A stretch of 64,000 bases of DNA from positions 1,699,501-1,763,500 of the forward strand of contig NZ_CP053557.1 of NCBI RefSeq assembly GCF_014524545.1, read 5' to 3'. A program made the position numbers and the translations under genes. Positions 16,295-28,094 of the stretch are shown here, one piece after another (position 1 is the first letter of the stretch; every line of letters begins with the position of its first letter). Source of the stretch: Exiguobacterium sp. Helios (GTDB lineage: Bacteria; Bacillota; Bacilli; Exiguobacteriales; Exiguobacteriaceae). Below the pieces are notes generated by a model. The model was not told the origin of the DNA, did not search any database, and worked only from the letters and a program-made list of their open reading frames with translations.

Positions 16295-16351
16295 AAAAGG
16301 CCCGAACGGACACGAATTCCTTTAAGAATACGTAACACGTGCGGGCCTTTT
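16295..16351. terminator. Bidirectional terminator between convergent operons
   Basis: AAAAGGCCCG (16295-16304) pairs with CGGGCCTTTT (16342-16351), with a large partly structured loop between. A on one side and T on the other allow it to end both the HAD gene and the convergent MFS gene. Confidence 0.75.
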
Positions 16352-16352
16352 G

Positions 16353-17537
16353 TCATGATGTTTTTTCTTCAGCCGTCAGATCAGCCGGCTGTTGTTCCCG
16401 CCAGACGAACGTCAGGGCGATGCCGATGGCAAGCATGACGGTCGCGAAATAAAACGGATAGTTGAGATCGACGTCAAACAGGATCCCACCGATGATTGGT
16501 CCGAGAATATTTCCGATACTCGTAAACATCGAGTTCATTCCGCCGACGAAACCTTGTTCGTTTCCGGCAATCTTCGACAGATACGTCGTGACGGCAGGGC
16601 GCATCAAGTCAAAGCCGACGAAGACGACCATCGTCACGAGAATAATCGCAAGGTAACTCGTTACGTAGGTCATGACGAGGACGAGCAGGGTCGAACCAAT
16701 CAGGCTGTAGCGGATCAGACGAATCTCACCGAACCAGCGCGTCAGTCGCTCAAATAACCCGACCTGGACGATGACACCGACGATTGCTCCGAGTGAAATC
16801 GCGAGCGCGATATCTTTTGCCGTGAAGCCAAACTTCCGGTCGACGAACAGGGCAAACAGTGACTCAAACGACGCGAGTCCGAATGAAGAAATCAGCAGCA
16901 CCATAAAAGCGATGAAGTAGAGCGGTGAAAAGACTTTCCGGAAACCGGTCTTCTGCTGGGGAATCGTTGTCTGTTCATAATGCCGTTCCGGTTCGCGTAA
17001 TGTAAAGACGGACAAGATCATTGCCGTGAGTCCAAATGCGGCGGCAAAGAAAAACGGCATCCGCGTTCCGATGTCGGCCAGGAAACCGCCGATGCCCGGT
17101 CCGATGATGAATCCGGTCGAAATCGCCGCCGACATATAGCCGAGGGCTTTCGGACGGGTTTCGTTTGTCGTAATATCAGCGATGAACGCCGTGACGGCCG
17201 GCATGATGAAGGCGGCACTGACACCGCCCAAAATCCGCGACGCAAATAAGACTTCGACCGATTGACCAAGACCAAACAGCAGTTCCGACATGCTGAAGAT
17301 GAACAGACCGATGATGATCATCGGCTTGCGGCCGTACTTGTCGACGGCCCGGCCGGCGAGCGGAGATAATACAAGCTGGGCAAAGGCGAATGCCGAGACC
17401 ATGTAACCGACGGTCGAACCGGAAATGTTCAGCTCGTTCATGATGGTCGGCGTGACGGGAATGACAAGACCAATCCCTAGAAAGGCGATAAACAGGTTAA
17501 GCAACAGGGTGCCTAAGATCAATTTGTTGTTTTGCAT
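16353..17537 (-). CDS. MFS drug-efflux transporter (NorA/Bmr type)
   Basis: A 394-residue, 12-TM major facilitator protein. Motif A is GRAVDKYGRKPMI near residues 61-73, and motif C, the antiporter signature, is ISTGFIIGPGIGGFLADIG near 139-157, as in the DHA1 drug:H+ antiporters NorA, Bmr and Blt. It should expel toxic organic compounds using the proton gradient. The gene lies 32 nt after a TetR-family regulator on the same strand and shares its transcript; the regulator most likely controls both. Drug specificity is not predictable. Confidence 0.9.
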   Translation of the reverse strand: MQNNKLILGTLLLNLFIAFLGIGLVIPVTPTIMNELNISGSTVGYMVSAFAFAQLVLSPLAGRAVDKYGRKPMIIIGLFIFSMSELLFGLGQSVEVLFASRILGGVSAAFIMPAVTAFIADITTNETRPKALGYMSAAISTGFIIGPGIGGFLADIGTRMPFFFAAAFGLTAMILSVFTLREPERHYEQTTIPQQKTGFRKVFSPLYFIAFMVLLISSFGLASFESLFALFVDRKFGFTAKDIALAISLGAIVGVIVQVGLFERLTRWFGEIRLIRYSLIGSTLLVLVMTYVTSYLAIILVTMVVFVGFDLMRPAVTTYLSKIAGNEQGFVGGMNSMFTSIGNILGPIIGGILFDVDLNYPFYFATVMLAIGIALTFVWREQQPADLTAEEKTS

Positions 17538-17569
17538 GGTGAATTCCTCTGTTTCTGTAGTTTAAATCA

Positions 17570-18148
17570 TCAGCGGACAAGTCCGCGCCAAAAAATCGGC
17601 CAAACGGCGGTGAAACGCCGTTCATACGCGGCGACGCCATTGAACACGAACTCGGTCATCGTCCCTTCCGTCACCGTCAAATAGGCGAGGGCGGCACTGG
17701 CATAATCATCCGAATATAAAATCTGTTCCGTCCGATTGCGTTCCCGTAACAAACGCGTCAAATGGCGTTGCATCGTATCAAAAAACGGATTAATCAAATC
17801 CGTCACTTCCCGTTCGAGTTTGACGGGCGGAAAATAAGCAATCCGTAAAATGAACTTCAGCTGATCATTTTGGGTGCTCTCCTCGAGGAACCAGTCAAAA
17901 AAACCTTTCAGACTCTGCTCGAGTGACAGATGACGGGTCGAGATAAAGTACGTGGCGAGATGCGTTTTTTGTGTGTCGAGGGCGTAACGCATCGCTGTCA
18001 AAAATAAATCATCTTTTCCGCGGTAATGCGCGTAAATCGATGGTTTCTTGATGCCGACGTCCTGCGCGATCTCCTGTAAGGACGCTCCTTCATAACCATG
18101 CTGGGCAAAGTGCCGCAGGGCCGTTTGTAATAATAATGAAGCTTTCAT
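17570..18148 (-). CDS. TetR/AcrR-family regulator of the efflux pump
   Basis: A 192-residue repressor. The N-terminal DNA-binding domain reads TALRHFAQHGYEGASLQEIA, then VGIKKPSIYAHYRGKDDLF (32-50), the typical TetR HTH. The rest is a helical ligand-binding domain. ATG 18148 follows GGAAGGTGAC on the minus strand. A palindrome CTAAC-N4-GTTAG lies 13-26 nt upstream of the start, suitable for autorepression. It precedes the MFS pump gene, so a pump substrate probably acts as inducer. Confidence 0.92.
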   Translation of the reverse strand: MKASLLLQTALRHFAQHGYEGASLQEIAQDVGIKKPSIYAHYRGKDDLFLTAMRYALDTQKTHLATYFISTRHLSLEQSLKGFFDWFLEESTQNDQLKFILRIAYFPPVKLEREVTDLINPFFDTMQRHLTRLLRERNRTEQILYSDDYASAALAYLTVTEGTMTEFVFNGVAAYERRFTAVWPIFWRGLVR

Positions 18149-18160
18149 TTCGTCACCTTC

Positions 18161-18174
18161 CTAACGGTCGTTAG
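18161..18174. promoter_or_regulatory. Candidate TetR-family operator
   Basis: CTAAC (18161-18165) GGTC GTTAG (18170-18174) is a perfect short dyad directly upstream of the tetR-type gene. A second GTTA and a CCTAAC follow within 15 bp, so the true site may be longer. Confidence 0.55.
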
Positions 18175-18210
18175 TTAACAGCCTAACAGATTTAAAACGA
18201 TTGTCAAACA

Positions 18211-18241
18211 AAAAAGCCGAAGGTCGCTAGGACCTTCGGCT
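18211..18241 (-). terminator. Terminator of the 18254-19306 gene
   Basis: AGCCGAAGGTC (18215-18225) and GACCTTCGGCT (18231-18241) are perfect 11-bp arms. On the minus strand the stem is followed by a T-run (A-run 18210-18215 on plus). Confidence 0.9.
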
Positions 18242-18253
18242 GCAAACATTTAA

Positions 18254-19306
18254 TTATTTGTTGGCGATACGACCGCGTGAAGCAACACGTGAACCTGTGA
18301 TGCCGGCGATTGATGTCACGATCATCGTTAAGATGAGAGCGACGAAGCCCCAGATTGAAACTTTAGATGCTGTTTGTGTCGCTTGTTCTGTTTGAACACG
18401 AACATCTTCAACTGTTTTCTTGAGATCAGCTGATGTTTCATCAAGTGTTTGTTTTGCGTTTTCGATTTGTTTGCTTGTTTCGCTTGTTGCCTGGTTTAAA
18501 CCGTCAACGATATTTTTCGTTGCTTTGTCAGCCTCTGCTTGTGAAAGGTCTGTGTTTTGAGCAACGGCTTCAGCGATTTTATCTTCATCGACTGATTTTT
18601 GGATTTTTTCTGAACGTGCTGTCAATTTGTCACCGAGATCGCTGACGATTTTGTCGAAGTCATCCGGTTTTGTTAAAACGTCTTTACCGGCTGCTGTTGC
18701 GTCATCTTTGACGGCATCGAGCTGCCCTTGCAAGTAGTTCGGTTGTAATTCCGGAATGTCTGTATCTTTCAGAATCTCATCGACATTTCCTTCAAGTTCT
18801 TTTGTATCGACGTTTGAGACGTTATCCGTCACTGAGCTGAATCCTTTTGAGACAGCGTCTGATGTTGTGCTGGCGATGGCGCCGACACCTTGACCTGCTG
18901 CACCACCGACTGTACCAAGCACAGAACCGACTGTTTGGAACGTGTTGATTGTCGTGAATGTCAACAAAGCGAACAAGAGAATGACACTTGTCGACCATGT
19001 GAGGAACCCGTGAACGAGTCCGGCACGCGATGATGTCACACCGGAAACGAAGCCGGCGACGAACAATGAGATCAAGAGTGAGAGAATCGCCCAGATGGCT
19101 AACCCGATGCCGACGCCGTCAAACGGTTTATCGGACGTGACGTCCGTGACACCAAAGCCGATGGCTGAACCGATTAAACTGAATGTAATTAAAAGTGCGA
19201 AAAATGATACGACTCCGGCGATGATTGAGCTCCAGGAAATGTTTCGACCTGCACCATCTGCTTCCGGTCGCAAGTACGACGAGAAACCTTTTCTTGTTTT
19301 TTCCAT
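18254..19306 (-). CDS. Membrane protein with a long helical extracytoplasmic or cytoplasmic insert
   Basis: A 350-residue protein with three hydrophobic segments in the first third (about 27-52, 68-92 and 99-122) and one near the C-terminus (about 315-335). Between them lies a 180-residue, charged, Ala/Asp/Lys-rich helical stretch with heptad-like repeats (SETSKQIENAKQTLDETSAD), probably coiled coil. I do not recognise the family with confidence; it resembles the YrzE/TIGR04086-like small TM bundle in its N-terminus. ATG 19306 follows GGAGAGG on the minus strand. It is monocistronic with its own terminator. Envelope-stress or structural roles are possible but unproven. Confidence 0.65.
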   Translation of the reverse strand: MEKTRKGFSSYLRPEADGAGRNISWSSIIAGVVSFFALLITFSLIGSAIGFGVTDVTSDKPFDGVGIGLAIWAILSLLISLFVAGFVSGVTSSRAGLVHGFLTWSTSVILLFALLTFTTINTFQTVGSVLGTVGGAAGQGVGAIASTTSDAVSKGFSSVTDNVSNVDTKELEGNVDEILKDTDIPELQPNYLQGQLDAVKDDATAAGKDVLTKPDDFDKIVSDLGDKLTARSEKIQKSVDEDKIAEAVAQNTDLSQAEADKATKNIVDGLNQATSETSKQIENAKQTLDETSADLKKTVEDVRVQTEQATQTASKVSIWGFVALILTMIVTSIAGITGSRVASRGRIANK

Positions 19307-19624
19307 AAAAATCCACTACCTCTCCACTTACGATTTTACGTACATCACTTGACTTCAAGAAACTTTGATTTGAACTGTTTAAACTTGAGATGTTGATGTG
19401 CATAGCTCTTATATTGCCGCTATCCGGACAAAAGAAACCTAGTATCAAAAGTACTCCTTTTAGAAACTGTAATCCGATTATTCTGATAATTAATCGAAAA
19501 ATACGATTCAAAACAGTTGCCAATTTGAAGGTCATCCGATACTATAATAACCATAACGTTTTACTGTACGGTTCAAATGCAGGAATCATTTTACGATTCA
19601 AACTATTTTACCGGAGGTGACCCC
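19307..19624. promoter_or_regulatory. Divergent intergenic region
   Basis: No gene is evident in these 318 bases. A TATAAT hexamer lies at 19543-19548, about 80 nt before the CTG start of the next gene, with TTGCCA at 19517-19522 as the nearest -35-like hexamer (20-bp spacing, longer than usual). The ATG at 19577 has no ribosome-binding site. GGAGGTGA at 19613-19620 is the only strong site. Confidence 0.45.
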
Positions 19625-20947
19625 CTGTCTCAGGGGAATGGATTGGACATATTGTTGGTATTGAATTTGGCGTTGCTTGTATTGTTGATTGTCTTAACGG
19701 CGTTTTTCGTCGGCTCGGAGTTTGCGGTCGTCAAGGTTCGGATGTCGCGGCTTGATCAAATGATTCAGGAAGGAAATAAGGGCGCGGTCCTGGCAAAAAA
19801 AGTCGCCAGTGATTTGGACTACTATCTGTCCGCCTGTCAGCTCGGAATCACAATTACGGCACTCGGTCTTGGAGCACTCGGGAAACCGACCGTCGAAAAG
19901 TTGCTCGGACCGGTGTTCGATGAATTTGGTGTCGCTGCGGCGCTGTCGACGATCCTGTCGTACACGATTGCTTTCGTTTCGGTCACATTCCTGCACGTCG
20001 TCATCGGAGAGCTCGCACCAAAGACACTGGCGATCCAGTATGCAGAACGGATGACATTACTCCTTGCGCCGGCGTTATATGTGTTCGGTAAAATCATGTA
20101 CCCGTTCATCTGGGTCATGAACGGTTCGGCCCGGATTTTCTTACGTCTGTTCGGCGTTCAGCCGGCAGGACACGAACAAGCCCACTCGGAAGAAGAGTTG
20201 AAAATCATCATGTCGCAAAGCTTTAAGAGCGGTGAAATCAATCAGACGGAACTCGCCTTGATGCAAAACGTGTTTGCGTTTGATGAGCGGGTGACGAAAG
20301 ACATCATGGTGCCGCGGATGAACGTGACGACGCTCTCGCTCAGCATGACGTGGACGGAAATCCTGCAGGTCATGACCGACAATCAGTACACGCGTTATCC
20401 GGTCATTGAAGATTTCGATAAAGACAAAATCATCGGCTACGTCAACGTCAAGGAAGTCCTGACGGATCAGGCAAACGATCAACAGCGGGATTTACGAAAG
20501 TATCTGAAAGACATTCCCGCTGTATCGGAAATCACACCGCTTCAGGAAACGTTGCTGAAGATGAAGGTGACGCGTTCCCACATCGCGCTCGTCATCGACG
20601 AATACGGCGGGACTGCCGGCATGATTGCGATGGAGGACTTGCTTGAAGAAATCGTCGGTGAGATCCGCGATGAGTTTGATGAAGATGAACAGGCTGATAT
20701 CGAAACGATTTCAAAGACGGAATACCAACTGTCGGGAACAGTTCTCCTCGCAGATTTAGTTGAGCGCTTTAACCTGACGTTTCCTGATGCGGACGAAATC
20801 GATACGATTGCCGGGTTCATCCAGGCAAAAGGAACGGACTATCAGGTCGGGGAACGGTATGAGACAGAGGCGTACGATCTCGAACTGTTACACGTCGAGA
20901 ACTACCAAATCCAGCAAGTGAAACTGATCTTGAAACAGTTGTCCTAA
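19625..20947 (+). CDS. CNNM/CorC-type membrane protein with CBS pair (hemolysin family)
   Basis: About 440 residues: an N-terminal DUF21/CNNM domain with three to four TM segments (LLVLNLALLVLLIVLTAFFV, then later ones around 75-160), two CBS domains in the middle (VPRMNVTTLSLSM near 230 and SHIALVIDEYGGTAGM near 320), and a C-terminal CorC/HlyC domain. Relatives in Bacillus (YhdP, YqhB, YugS) are linked to Mg2+ export or homeostasis. Start choice is unusual: the best ribosome-binding site GGAGGTGA (19613-19620) is placed for a CTG at 19625. An in-frame ATG at 19577 lacks a site, and the in-frame TTG at 19643 lies too far from it. Confidence 0.85.
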   Translation: MSQGNGLDILLVLNLALLVLLIVLTAFFVGSEFAVVKVRMSRLDQMIQEGNKGAVLAKKVASDLDYYLSACQLGITITALGLGALGKPTVEKLLGPVFDEFGVAAALSTILSYTIAFVSVTFLHVVIGELAPKTLAIQYAERMTLLLAPALYVFGKIMYPFIWVMNGSARIFLRLFGVQPAGHEQAHSEEELKIIMSQSFKSGEINQTELALMQNVFAFDERVTKDIMVPRMNVTTLSLSMTWTEILQVMTDNQYTRYPVIEDFDKDKIIGYVNVKEVLTDQANDQQRDLRKYLKDIPAVSEITPLQETLLKMKVTRSHIALVIDEYGGTAGMIAMEDLLEEIVGEIRDEFDEDEQADIETISKTEYQLSGTVLLADLVERFNLTFPDADEIDTIAGFIQAKGTDYQVGERYETEAYDLELLHVENYQIQQVKLILKQLS

Positions 20948-20956
20948 CAGTTGAAG

Positions 20957-20991
20957 CAAGCGCTCTGTGTCTCAAGGAGTGCTTGTTTTTT
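20957..20991 (+). terminator. Terminator after the CorC-type gene
   Basis: CAAGCGCTC (20957-20965) and GAGTGCTTG (20977-20985) pair with one G-U, followed by six T. Confidence 0.8.
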
Positions 20992-21009
20992 CTGTTTCAA
21001 AATATATTT

Positions 21010-21060
21010 TGAAAGCGCTTCATAAAAAGGATTGACGCAGCATCCATTCCATCGTATTCT
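21010..21060 (+). promoter_or_regulatory. Promoter of the first beta-glucoside operon with a cre-like site
   Basis: TTGACG (21032-21037) and TATTCT (21055-21060) are 17 bp apart, a good sigma-A promoter. Directly upstream, TGAAAGCGCTTCA (21010-21022) has the dyad core GAAAGCGCTTC of a catabolite-responsive element but is one base short of the ideal TGAAAGCGCTTTCA, so CcpA control is likely but not certain. Confidence 0.7.
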
Positions 21061-21085
21061 AGTAATGAAAAGAATAAACCAATCA

Positions 21086-21166
21086 GGATTGTTACTGCGA
21101 AAGCAGGCAAAACCTAAATTGATATCTGTTGCGTGTTGCGGCGATGGATATGAATTTAGGTTTTTT
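21086..21166 (+). promoter_or_regulatory. RAT antiterminator overlapping a terminator, upstream of licT
   Basis: 21086-21118 is a near-canonical ribonucleic antiterminator (starts GGATTGTTACTGCGAAAGCA and ends AAAACCTAAA), the binding site of BglG/LicT-type proteins. Its 3' end overlaps the left arm AACCTAAATT (21111-21120) of a terminator whose right arm AATTTAGGTT is at 21153-21162, followed by T-run. Protein binding should favour the antiterminator and let transcription enter the antiterminator gene. Confidence 0.92.
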
Positions 21167-21207
21167 CTTTTCAATACGATGCTCTAAGGGTGGAGGTGAG
21201 GGGTTCC

Positions 21208-22059
21208 GTGCAAATCGTGAAAGTCTTCAATAACAATGTCGTGGCGATTGAATCGAACGGACAGGAACATGTGGTCATGGGGCGGGGAATCGCATTTCAA
21301 AAACGAATGGGCGATGTAATTGACGAATCGAGAATCGAAAAAGTCTTTACGCTCGAGAGTAAAGAGAGCCGGGAACGATTCATCGATTTTTTGAACGAGA
21401 TGCCGCAGGCTGAAATCGAGACGGTCAAGGAAATCGTCAAGATGGCCGAAGCCAGACTCAATAAATCGCTGCATGATACGGTGTACGTGACACTGGCCGA
21501 TCATATCCACTACGCACTGTCACGATATGCAGACGGAATCATGATCCGGAATCCGCTCGTCTGGGAAGTCAAACGGTTTTATGGTCCGGAGTTTGCGGCC
21601 GGCAAAGAAGCGGTCCGGCTGATCAATGAACGGCATGGCGTCAATCTCGACGAAGAGGAGGCGGTCTCGATTGCGTTGCATCTGGTCAATGCCTCGATGT
21701 CCGGCGTCAAAGGCGAAAGTTTACACATCGTCACCGAGATGACGAAGGCGACGCAAGCAATCATGACGATCATCACCTATCATTTCCAGGTCGAACTGGA
21801 TGAAGAGTCTCACGCGTACGGCCGCTTTTTAACCCATCTCAAGTTTTTTGTTCAGCGAATCGTCTCCAAGAAGAAGCTGAACCCGGGCGGAGATGAAGAA
21901 TTGTATGAAATGGTCAAATCCCGTTATCCGAAAGCGTTTGAGTGTGTCGAAAAAATCGCTAATCTGATTACTGGGAAGTATGACTACACGGTTTCAAAAG
22001 ATGAACGGCTTTACTTGATGATTCATATCGAAAATCTCATGAAACAGAATCAATCCTAA
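21208..22059 (+). CDS. licT: LicT/BglG-family transcriptional antiterminator
   Basis: About 283 residues. The RNA-binding CAT domain opens IVKVFNNNVVAIESNGQEHV and continues VMGRGIAFQKRMGD (about 1-55). Two PRD domains follow (about 65-170 and 175-283) with histidines in LADHIHYAL near 102, ERHGVNL near 160 and later positions, phosphorylated by the PTS to sense sugar and catabolite status. The start is GTG 21208, 8 nt after GGAGGTGA; an upstream in-frame GTG at 21190 overlaps that site. It controls its own synthesis through the RAT at 21086 and the PTS/glucosidase genes through the RAT at 22060. Confidence 0.95.
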   Translation: MQIVKVFNNNVVAIESNGQEHVVMGRGIAFQKRMGDVIDESRIEKVFTLESKESRERFIDFLNEMPQAEIETVKEIVKMAEARLNKSLHDTVYVTLADHIHYALSRYADGIMIRNPLVWEVKRFYGPEFAAGKEAVRLINERHGVNLDEEEAVSIALHLVNASMSGVKGESLHIVTEMTKATQAIMTIITYHFQVELDEESHAYGRFLTHLKFFVQRIVSKKKLNPGGDEELYEMVKSRYPKAFECVEKIANLITGKYDYTVSKDERLYLMIHIENLMKQNQS

Positions 22060-25465
<3,406 letters not shown>

Positions 25466-25471
25466 GCAAAA

Positions 25472-25507
25472 AGACCGGCATCGCAGAAGCGAAACCGGTC
25501 TTTTTTT
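25472..25507. terminator. Terminator of the LicT-controlled operon
   Basis: AGACCGG (25472-25478) and CCGGTCT (25495-25501) with seven T; A residues on the other side may let it also end the convergent MHS gene. Confidence 0.85.
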
Positions 25508-25513
25508 AATCGA

Positions 25514-26899
25514 TTATTCAGTCCACCATAAAGCATCATCCGGTTTTTTGGCAACGGCTTGCAGTTCTTTTTCCGTCGAGACGGTCGGGTGGGAACCTTT
25601 TAAGGCTTTACCCGATGTGCTCTTGAAAAAGAAGAAGAACGTGATGAAGCCGATCACGCTGACGGCTGTCAGGTAATACGCCGGTGCGAGCGGATTTTGT
25701 GTCGTATGGACGAGCCATGTCGAGACAAGTGGTGTCGTTCCGCCGAAAATCGAGACGGAAACGTTAAATGTGACAGACAATGTCCGGTAACGGACGTCTG
25801 TATAAAAGATACTCGGCAACAGACTTGGCATCGTTCCCTCGAAGATGGCGAGGAAGAATCCAAGAATGAAGATTCCGATTCCGACGAACAAGAGTGGCTT
25901 CAGACCAATCAGGTAGAACGAGAGAATCGACAGAATCGACAGACCGGCCAATGCAAACAGGACGATGTTACGATTCCCTTTTTTGTCGCTGAGTTTACCG
26001 AAAAAGTAGGCGAGCGGAATCATGATGAACATGACACCGGTAATCAAAATCGTACTCGTTGAGCTTGAGATGCCCATGACTTCATTCAGGTAAGACGGCA
26101 TATACGACAGTAACATGTAGTTCGTAATGTTGAAGAACGCAACGGCGATGAAACAAACGATGATATCGCGTTTGTGGTCCCGGAGAATTTCGCGGAACGA
26201 TGCCGGTTCTTCCGTATTTTCATTAATTTCATTTTCGAAAATTGGTGATTCATCGAGGTGGCGACGCAAGTACAGACCAAACAGTCCGAGCGGTGCTCCT
26301 AAGATAAACGGAATCCGCCAGCCCCACGATGCCATTTGATCGTCGGATAACGTGACGAACAGCACAGTCGCAAGAATCGAAGCTAAAATGTAACCACCGA
26401 GTGTCCCGATTTCAAGACCACTTCCGAGGGCGCTTCGTTTATTGTCCGGTGATGATTCCGCGATATAAACCATCGCGCCGGCATATTCACCGCCGGTTGA
26501 GAAACCTTGTAGAATCCGAGCCAGTAACAGTAGAATCGGTGCCCAAATCCCAATTTGATCATACGTTGGTAACAGACCGATGAGCAGGGTGGACGCTGCC
26601 ATCATGACGATGGTCGTCGTCAGGACAACCTTTCGTCCAAGGCGATCTCCGATTCGTCCGAAAACGATTCCGCCGATTGGTCGCATTAAAAAAGCGATCG
26701 CAAACGTCGCAAAGGTAAAGACAAGCTTCAATTCATCATTTTCAACAGCACTAAAGAAGTTTTGACTGATGATGATTGCGAGATAGGAATAAAGACCAAA
26801 ATCGAACCATTCCATCGCATTCCCAATTCCGGTCGCGTAGACACTTTTTTTGGTTTGCTTCATGTCGACGACATTGACTTTTTCTTTTCTGAATTTCAT
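25514..26899 (-). CDS. MFS transporter of the MHS (ProP-like) family
   Basis: A 461-residue, 12-TM major facilitator of the metabolite:H+ symporter group. Diagnostic are [20 protein letters not shown] at the first TM (about 25-44), motif [14 protein letters not shown] near 85-97, and [20 protein letters not shown] near 125-144. Members carry proline/betaine, citrate, alpha-ketoglutarate or shikimate; the ProP type fits best but the substrate is not certain. The start ATG 26899 follows AAAGGGAGTG on the minus strand; an in-frame ATG 12 codons later begins MKQTKK. A 29-bp dyad lies 57-85 nt upstream of the start. Monocistronic. Confidence 0.88.
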   Translation of the reverse strand: MKFRKEKVNVVDMKQTKKSVYATGIGNAMEWFDFGLYSYLAIIISQNFFSAVENDELKLVFTFATFAIAFLMRPIGGIVFGRIGDRLGRKVVLTTTIVMMAASTLLIGLLPTYDQIGIWAPILLLLARILQGFSTGGEYAGAMVYIAESSPDNKRSALGSGLEIGTLGGYILASILATVLFVTLSDDQMASWGWRIPFILGAPLGLFGLYLRRHLDESPIFENEINENTEEPASFREILRDHKRDIIVCFIAVAFFNITNYMLLSYMPSYLNEVMGISSSTSTILITGVMFIMIPLAYFFGKLSDKKGNRNIVLFALAGLSILSILSFYLIGLKPLLFVGIGIFILGFFLAIFEGTMPSLLPSIFYTDVRYRTLSVTFNVSVSIFGGTTPLVSTWLVHTTQNPLAPAYYLTAVSVIGFITFFFFFKSTSGKALKGSHPTVSTEKELQAVAKKPDDALWWTE

Positions 26900-27229
26900 A
26901 AGTTCTGTTCACTCCCTTTAATAAGTTCGTATCGTAACATAGTAGGGAATGAAGTCAAGTCGCTAAGACGCTTAACGACTTGAGAATGACTGAAAACGGC
27001 TCTGTGCCGGGAGTTGTCAAACCGTTGAGACTGTAAGGAAGACGTCTTGTCGTCAAGATAAATGAAAAAATATTAATTTTTTTCATTTCTTTTCACAAAA
27101 ATGACACGTTTCTCATTCGTTTTCATTTTGTTTGTTCGTTAAGAATCCGCCCTAAGCAGGAGGTCAAGTTAAGGAAATGATTGGTAAAATTAAGTAGATA
27201 CATAGATGAGTGAAGAGGGGCTGGATGAC
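26900..27229. other. Divergent intergenic region with two dyads
   Basis: No gene is seen in these 330 bases. Two structures stand out. At 26956-26984, 13-bp arms TCAAGTCGCTAAG and CTTAACGACTTGA (one G-T mismatch) surround ACG, upstream of the MHS transporter. At about 27060-27088, AAATGAAAAAA and a T-rich complement ending TTCATTT form an A/T hairpin, terminator-like in either direction. The rest, including CAGGAGGTCAAG near 27160, has no convincing reading frame. Confidence 0.5.
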
Positions 27230-27583
27230 ATGAATACGAGACGCATGGGAAAGTGGCTGGCAGGTTTGTTAGGTGTGGTGATCATCAGCGGAACGGCTTG
27301 GTATTATCTGTTTGAGACGTCACAAGTGAACGGTTTTCCGATTCCACGGACGGGGACGGTCGAGGAAAAGCCGGAGGGCTTATTAGTCAAGACGCATCTC
27401 GTGTCGGAAGTCGAAGGACCCGGCGTATTATACGAAATGCGAATCCGGCAAGCCGGCTGGAAGTGGGTCGACCGTGAAGGACTGGCCGCCTGGTATGAAA
27501 AAGACGGTCGAATGATTGAACTGACGACATTTGATGATGAATTGTTTCTCGAACCGGCTGAACGTGCCGGCATCGAACAATAA
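27230..27583 (+). CDS. Membrane-anchored protein of unknown function
   Basis: A 117-residue protein with one N-terminal hydrophobic segment (about 9-29, WLAGLLGVVIISGTAWYYLF), acting as signal anchor, and an extracytoplasmic domain of about 85 residues rich in E, R and W (RQAGWKWVDREGLAAWY). I do not recognise it. ATG 27230 is preceded by GAGGGG at good distance; an ATG eight codons upstream has no such site. It is monocistronic, closed by a terminator shared with the convergent gene. Confidence 0.6.
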   Translation: MNTRRMGKWLAGLLGVVIISGTAWYYLFETSQVNGFPIPRTGTVEEKPEGLLVKTHLVSEVEGPGVLYEMRIRQAGWKWVDREGLAAWYEKDGRMIELTTFDDELFLEPAERAGIEQ

Positions 27584-27584
27584 G

Positions 27585-27624
27585 ACAAGCGGAGTTCCTA
27601 TTCACAGGGACTCCGCTTGTTTTG
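27585..27624. terminator. Bidirectional terminator
   Basis: ACAAGCGGAGT (27585-27595) and ACTCCGCTTGT (27610-27620) are perfect 11-bp arms between convergent genes, followed by TTTG. Confidence 0.8.
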
Positions 27625-27629
27625 TCTGC

Positions 27630-28070
27630 TCAATTTGCATAGAGCAGCTTTTTCGTATCTTTTTCGTAGACCCGGTAATTAATTTCGAACGCCTGATTCC
27701 GAGTCGTCGTCATCCGGCAATAATACGGAACCTTTTTGCCGTAAGCCTCAAGATCCGGTGCGTCACGGAAAGAAAATGTGTCGTTGGTTTCCGTTAACGT
27801 GATATCGATGGATGTTCTTTTTGACTCAGACGGTTCTAAAACACAGGCACCTTCTAATACACGGTAATCACGAAACACCATCTCGGTGAAGCTCGGCATT
27901 GTCATCCACAGACACAGCAATCCGATTAATAGGATACCTGTCCATTTGAGTTTTTTGAAAAAGGAATGCTGTTTGTTGTCAAAATGAAGGACCAAAAGGT
28001 AACAGGCCGGTAAGAAAAATGAAACACCTAACAAGAAAATGAAAAAATAAGTGATGATTTCAGAATTCAT
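27630..28070 (-). CDS. Two-TM membrane protein, paralogue of its upstream neighbour
   Basis: A 146-residue protein with TM segments at about 5-27 and 43-61, then an extracytoplasmic domain of about 85 residues. It shares pattern and order with the product of 28095-28541: the TM pair, a V-F-R-D-Y/V-Y-H-D-Y turn, a G-A/V-C-x-L/V-E strand, FSFRDAPDLEAYGKKVPYYC, TTTRNQAFEINYRVYEKDTK and a final LLYA. Two cysteines in the domain (G-A-C-V-L and Y-Y-C-R-M) are conserved between the two and may form a disulfide. Family and function not recognised. It follows the paralogue after 24 nt. Confidence 0.65.
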   Translation of the reverse strand: MNSEIITYFFIFLLGVSFFLPACYLLVLHFDNKQHSFFKKLKWTGILLIGLLCLWMTMPSFTEMVFRDYRVLEGACVLEPSESKRTSIDITLTETNDTFSFRDAPDLEAYGKKVPYYCRMTTTRNQAFEINYRVYEKDTKKLLYAN

Positions 28071-28094
28071 TCATACACGTCCTTTTCAATTCGA

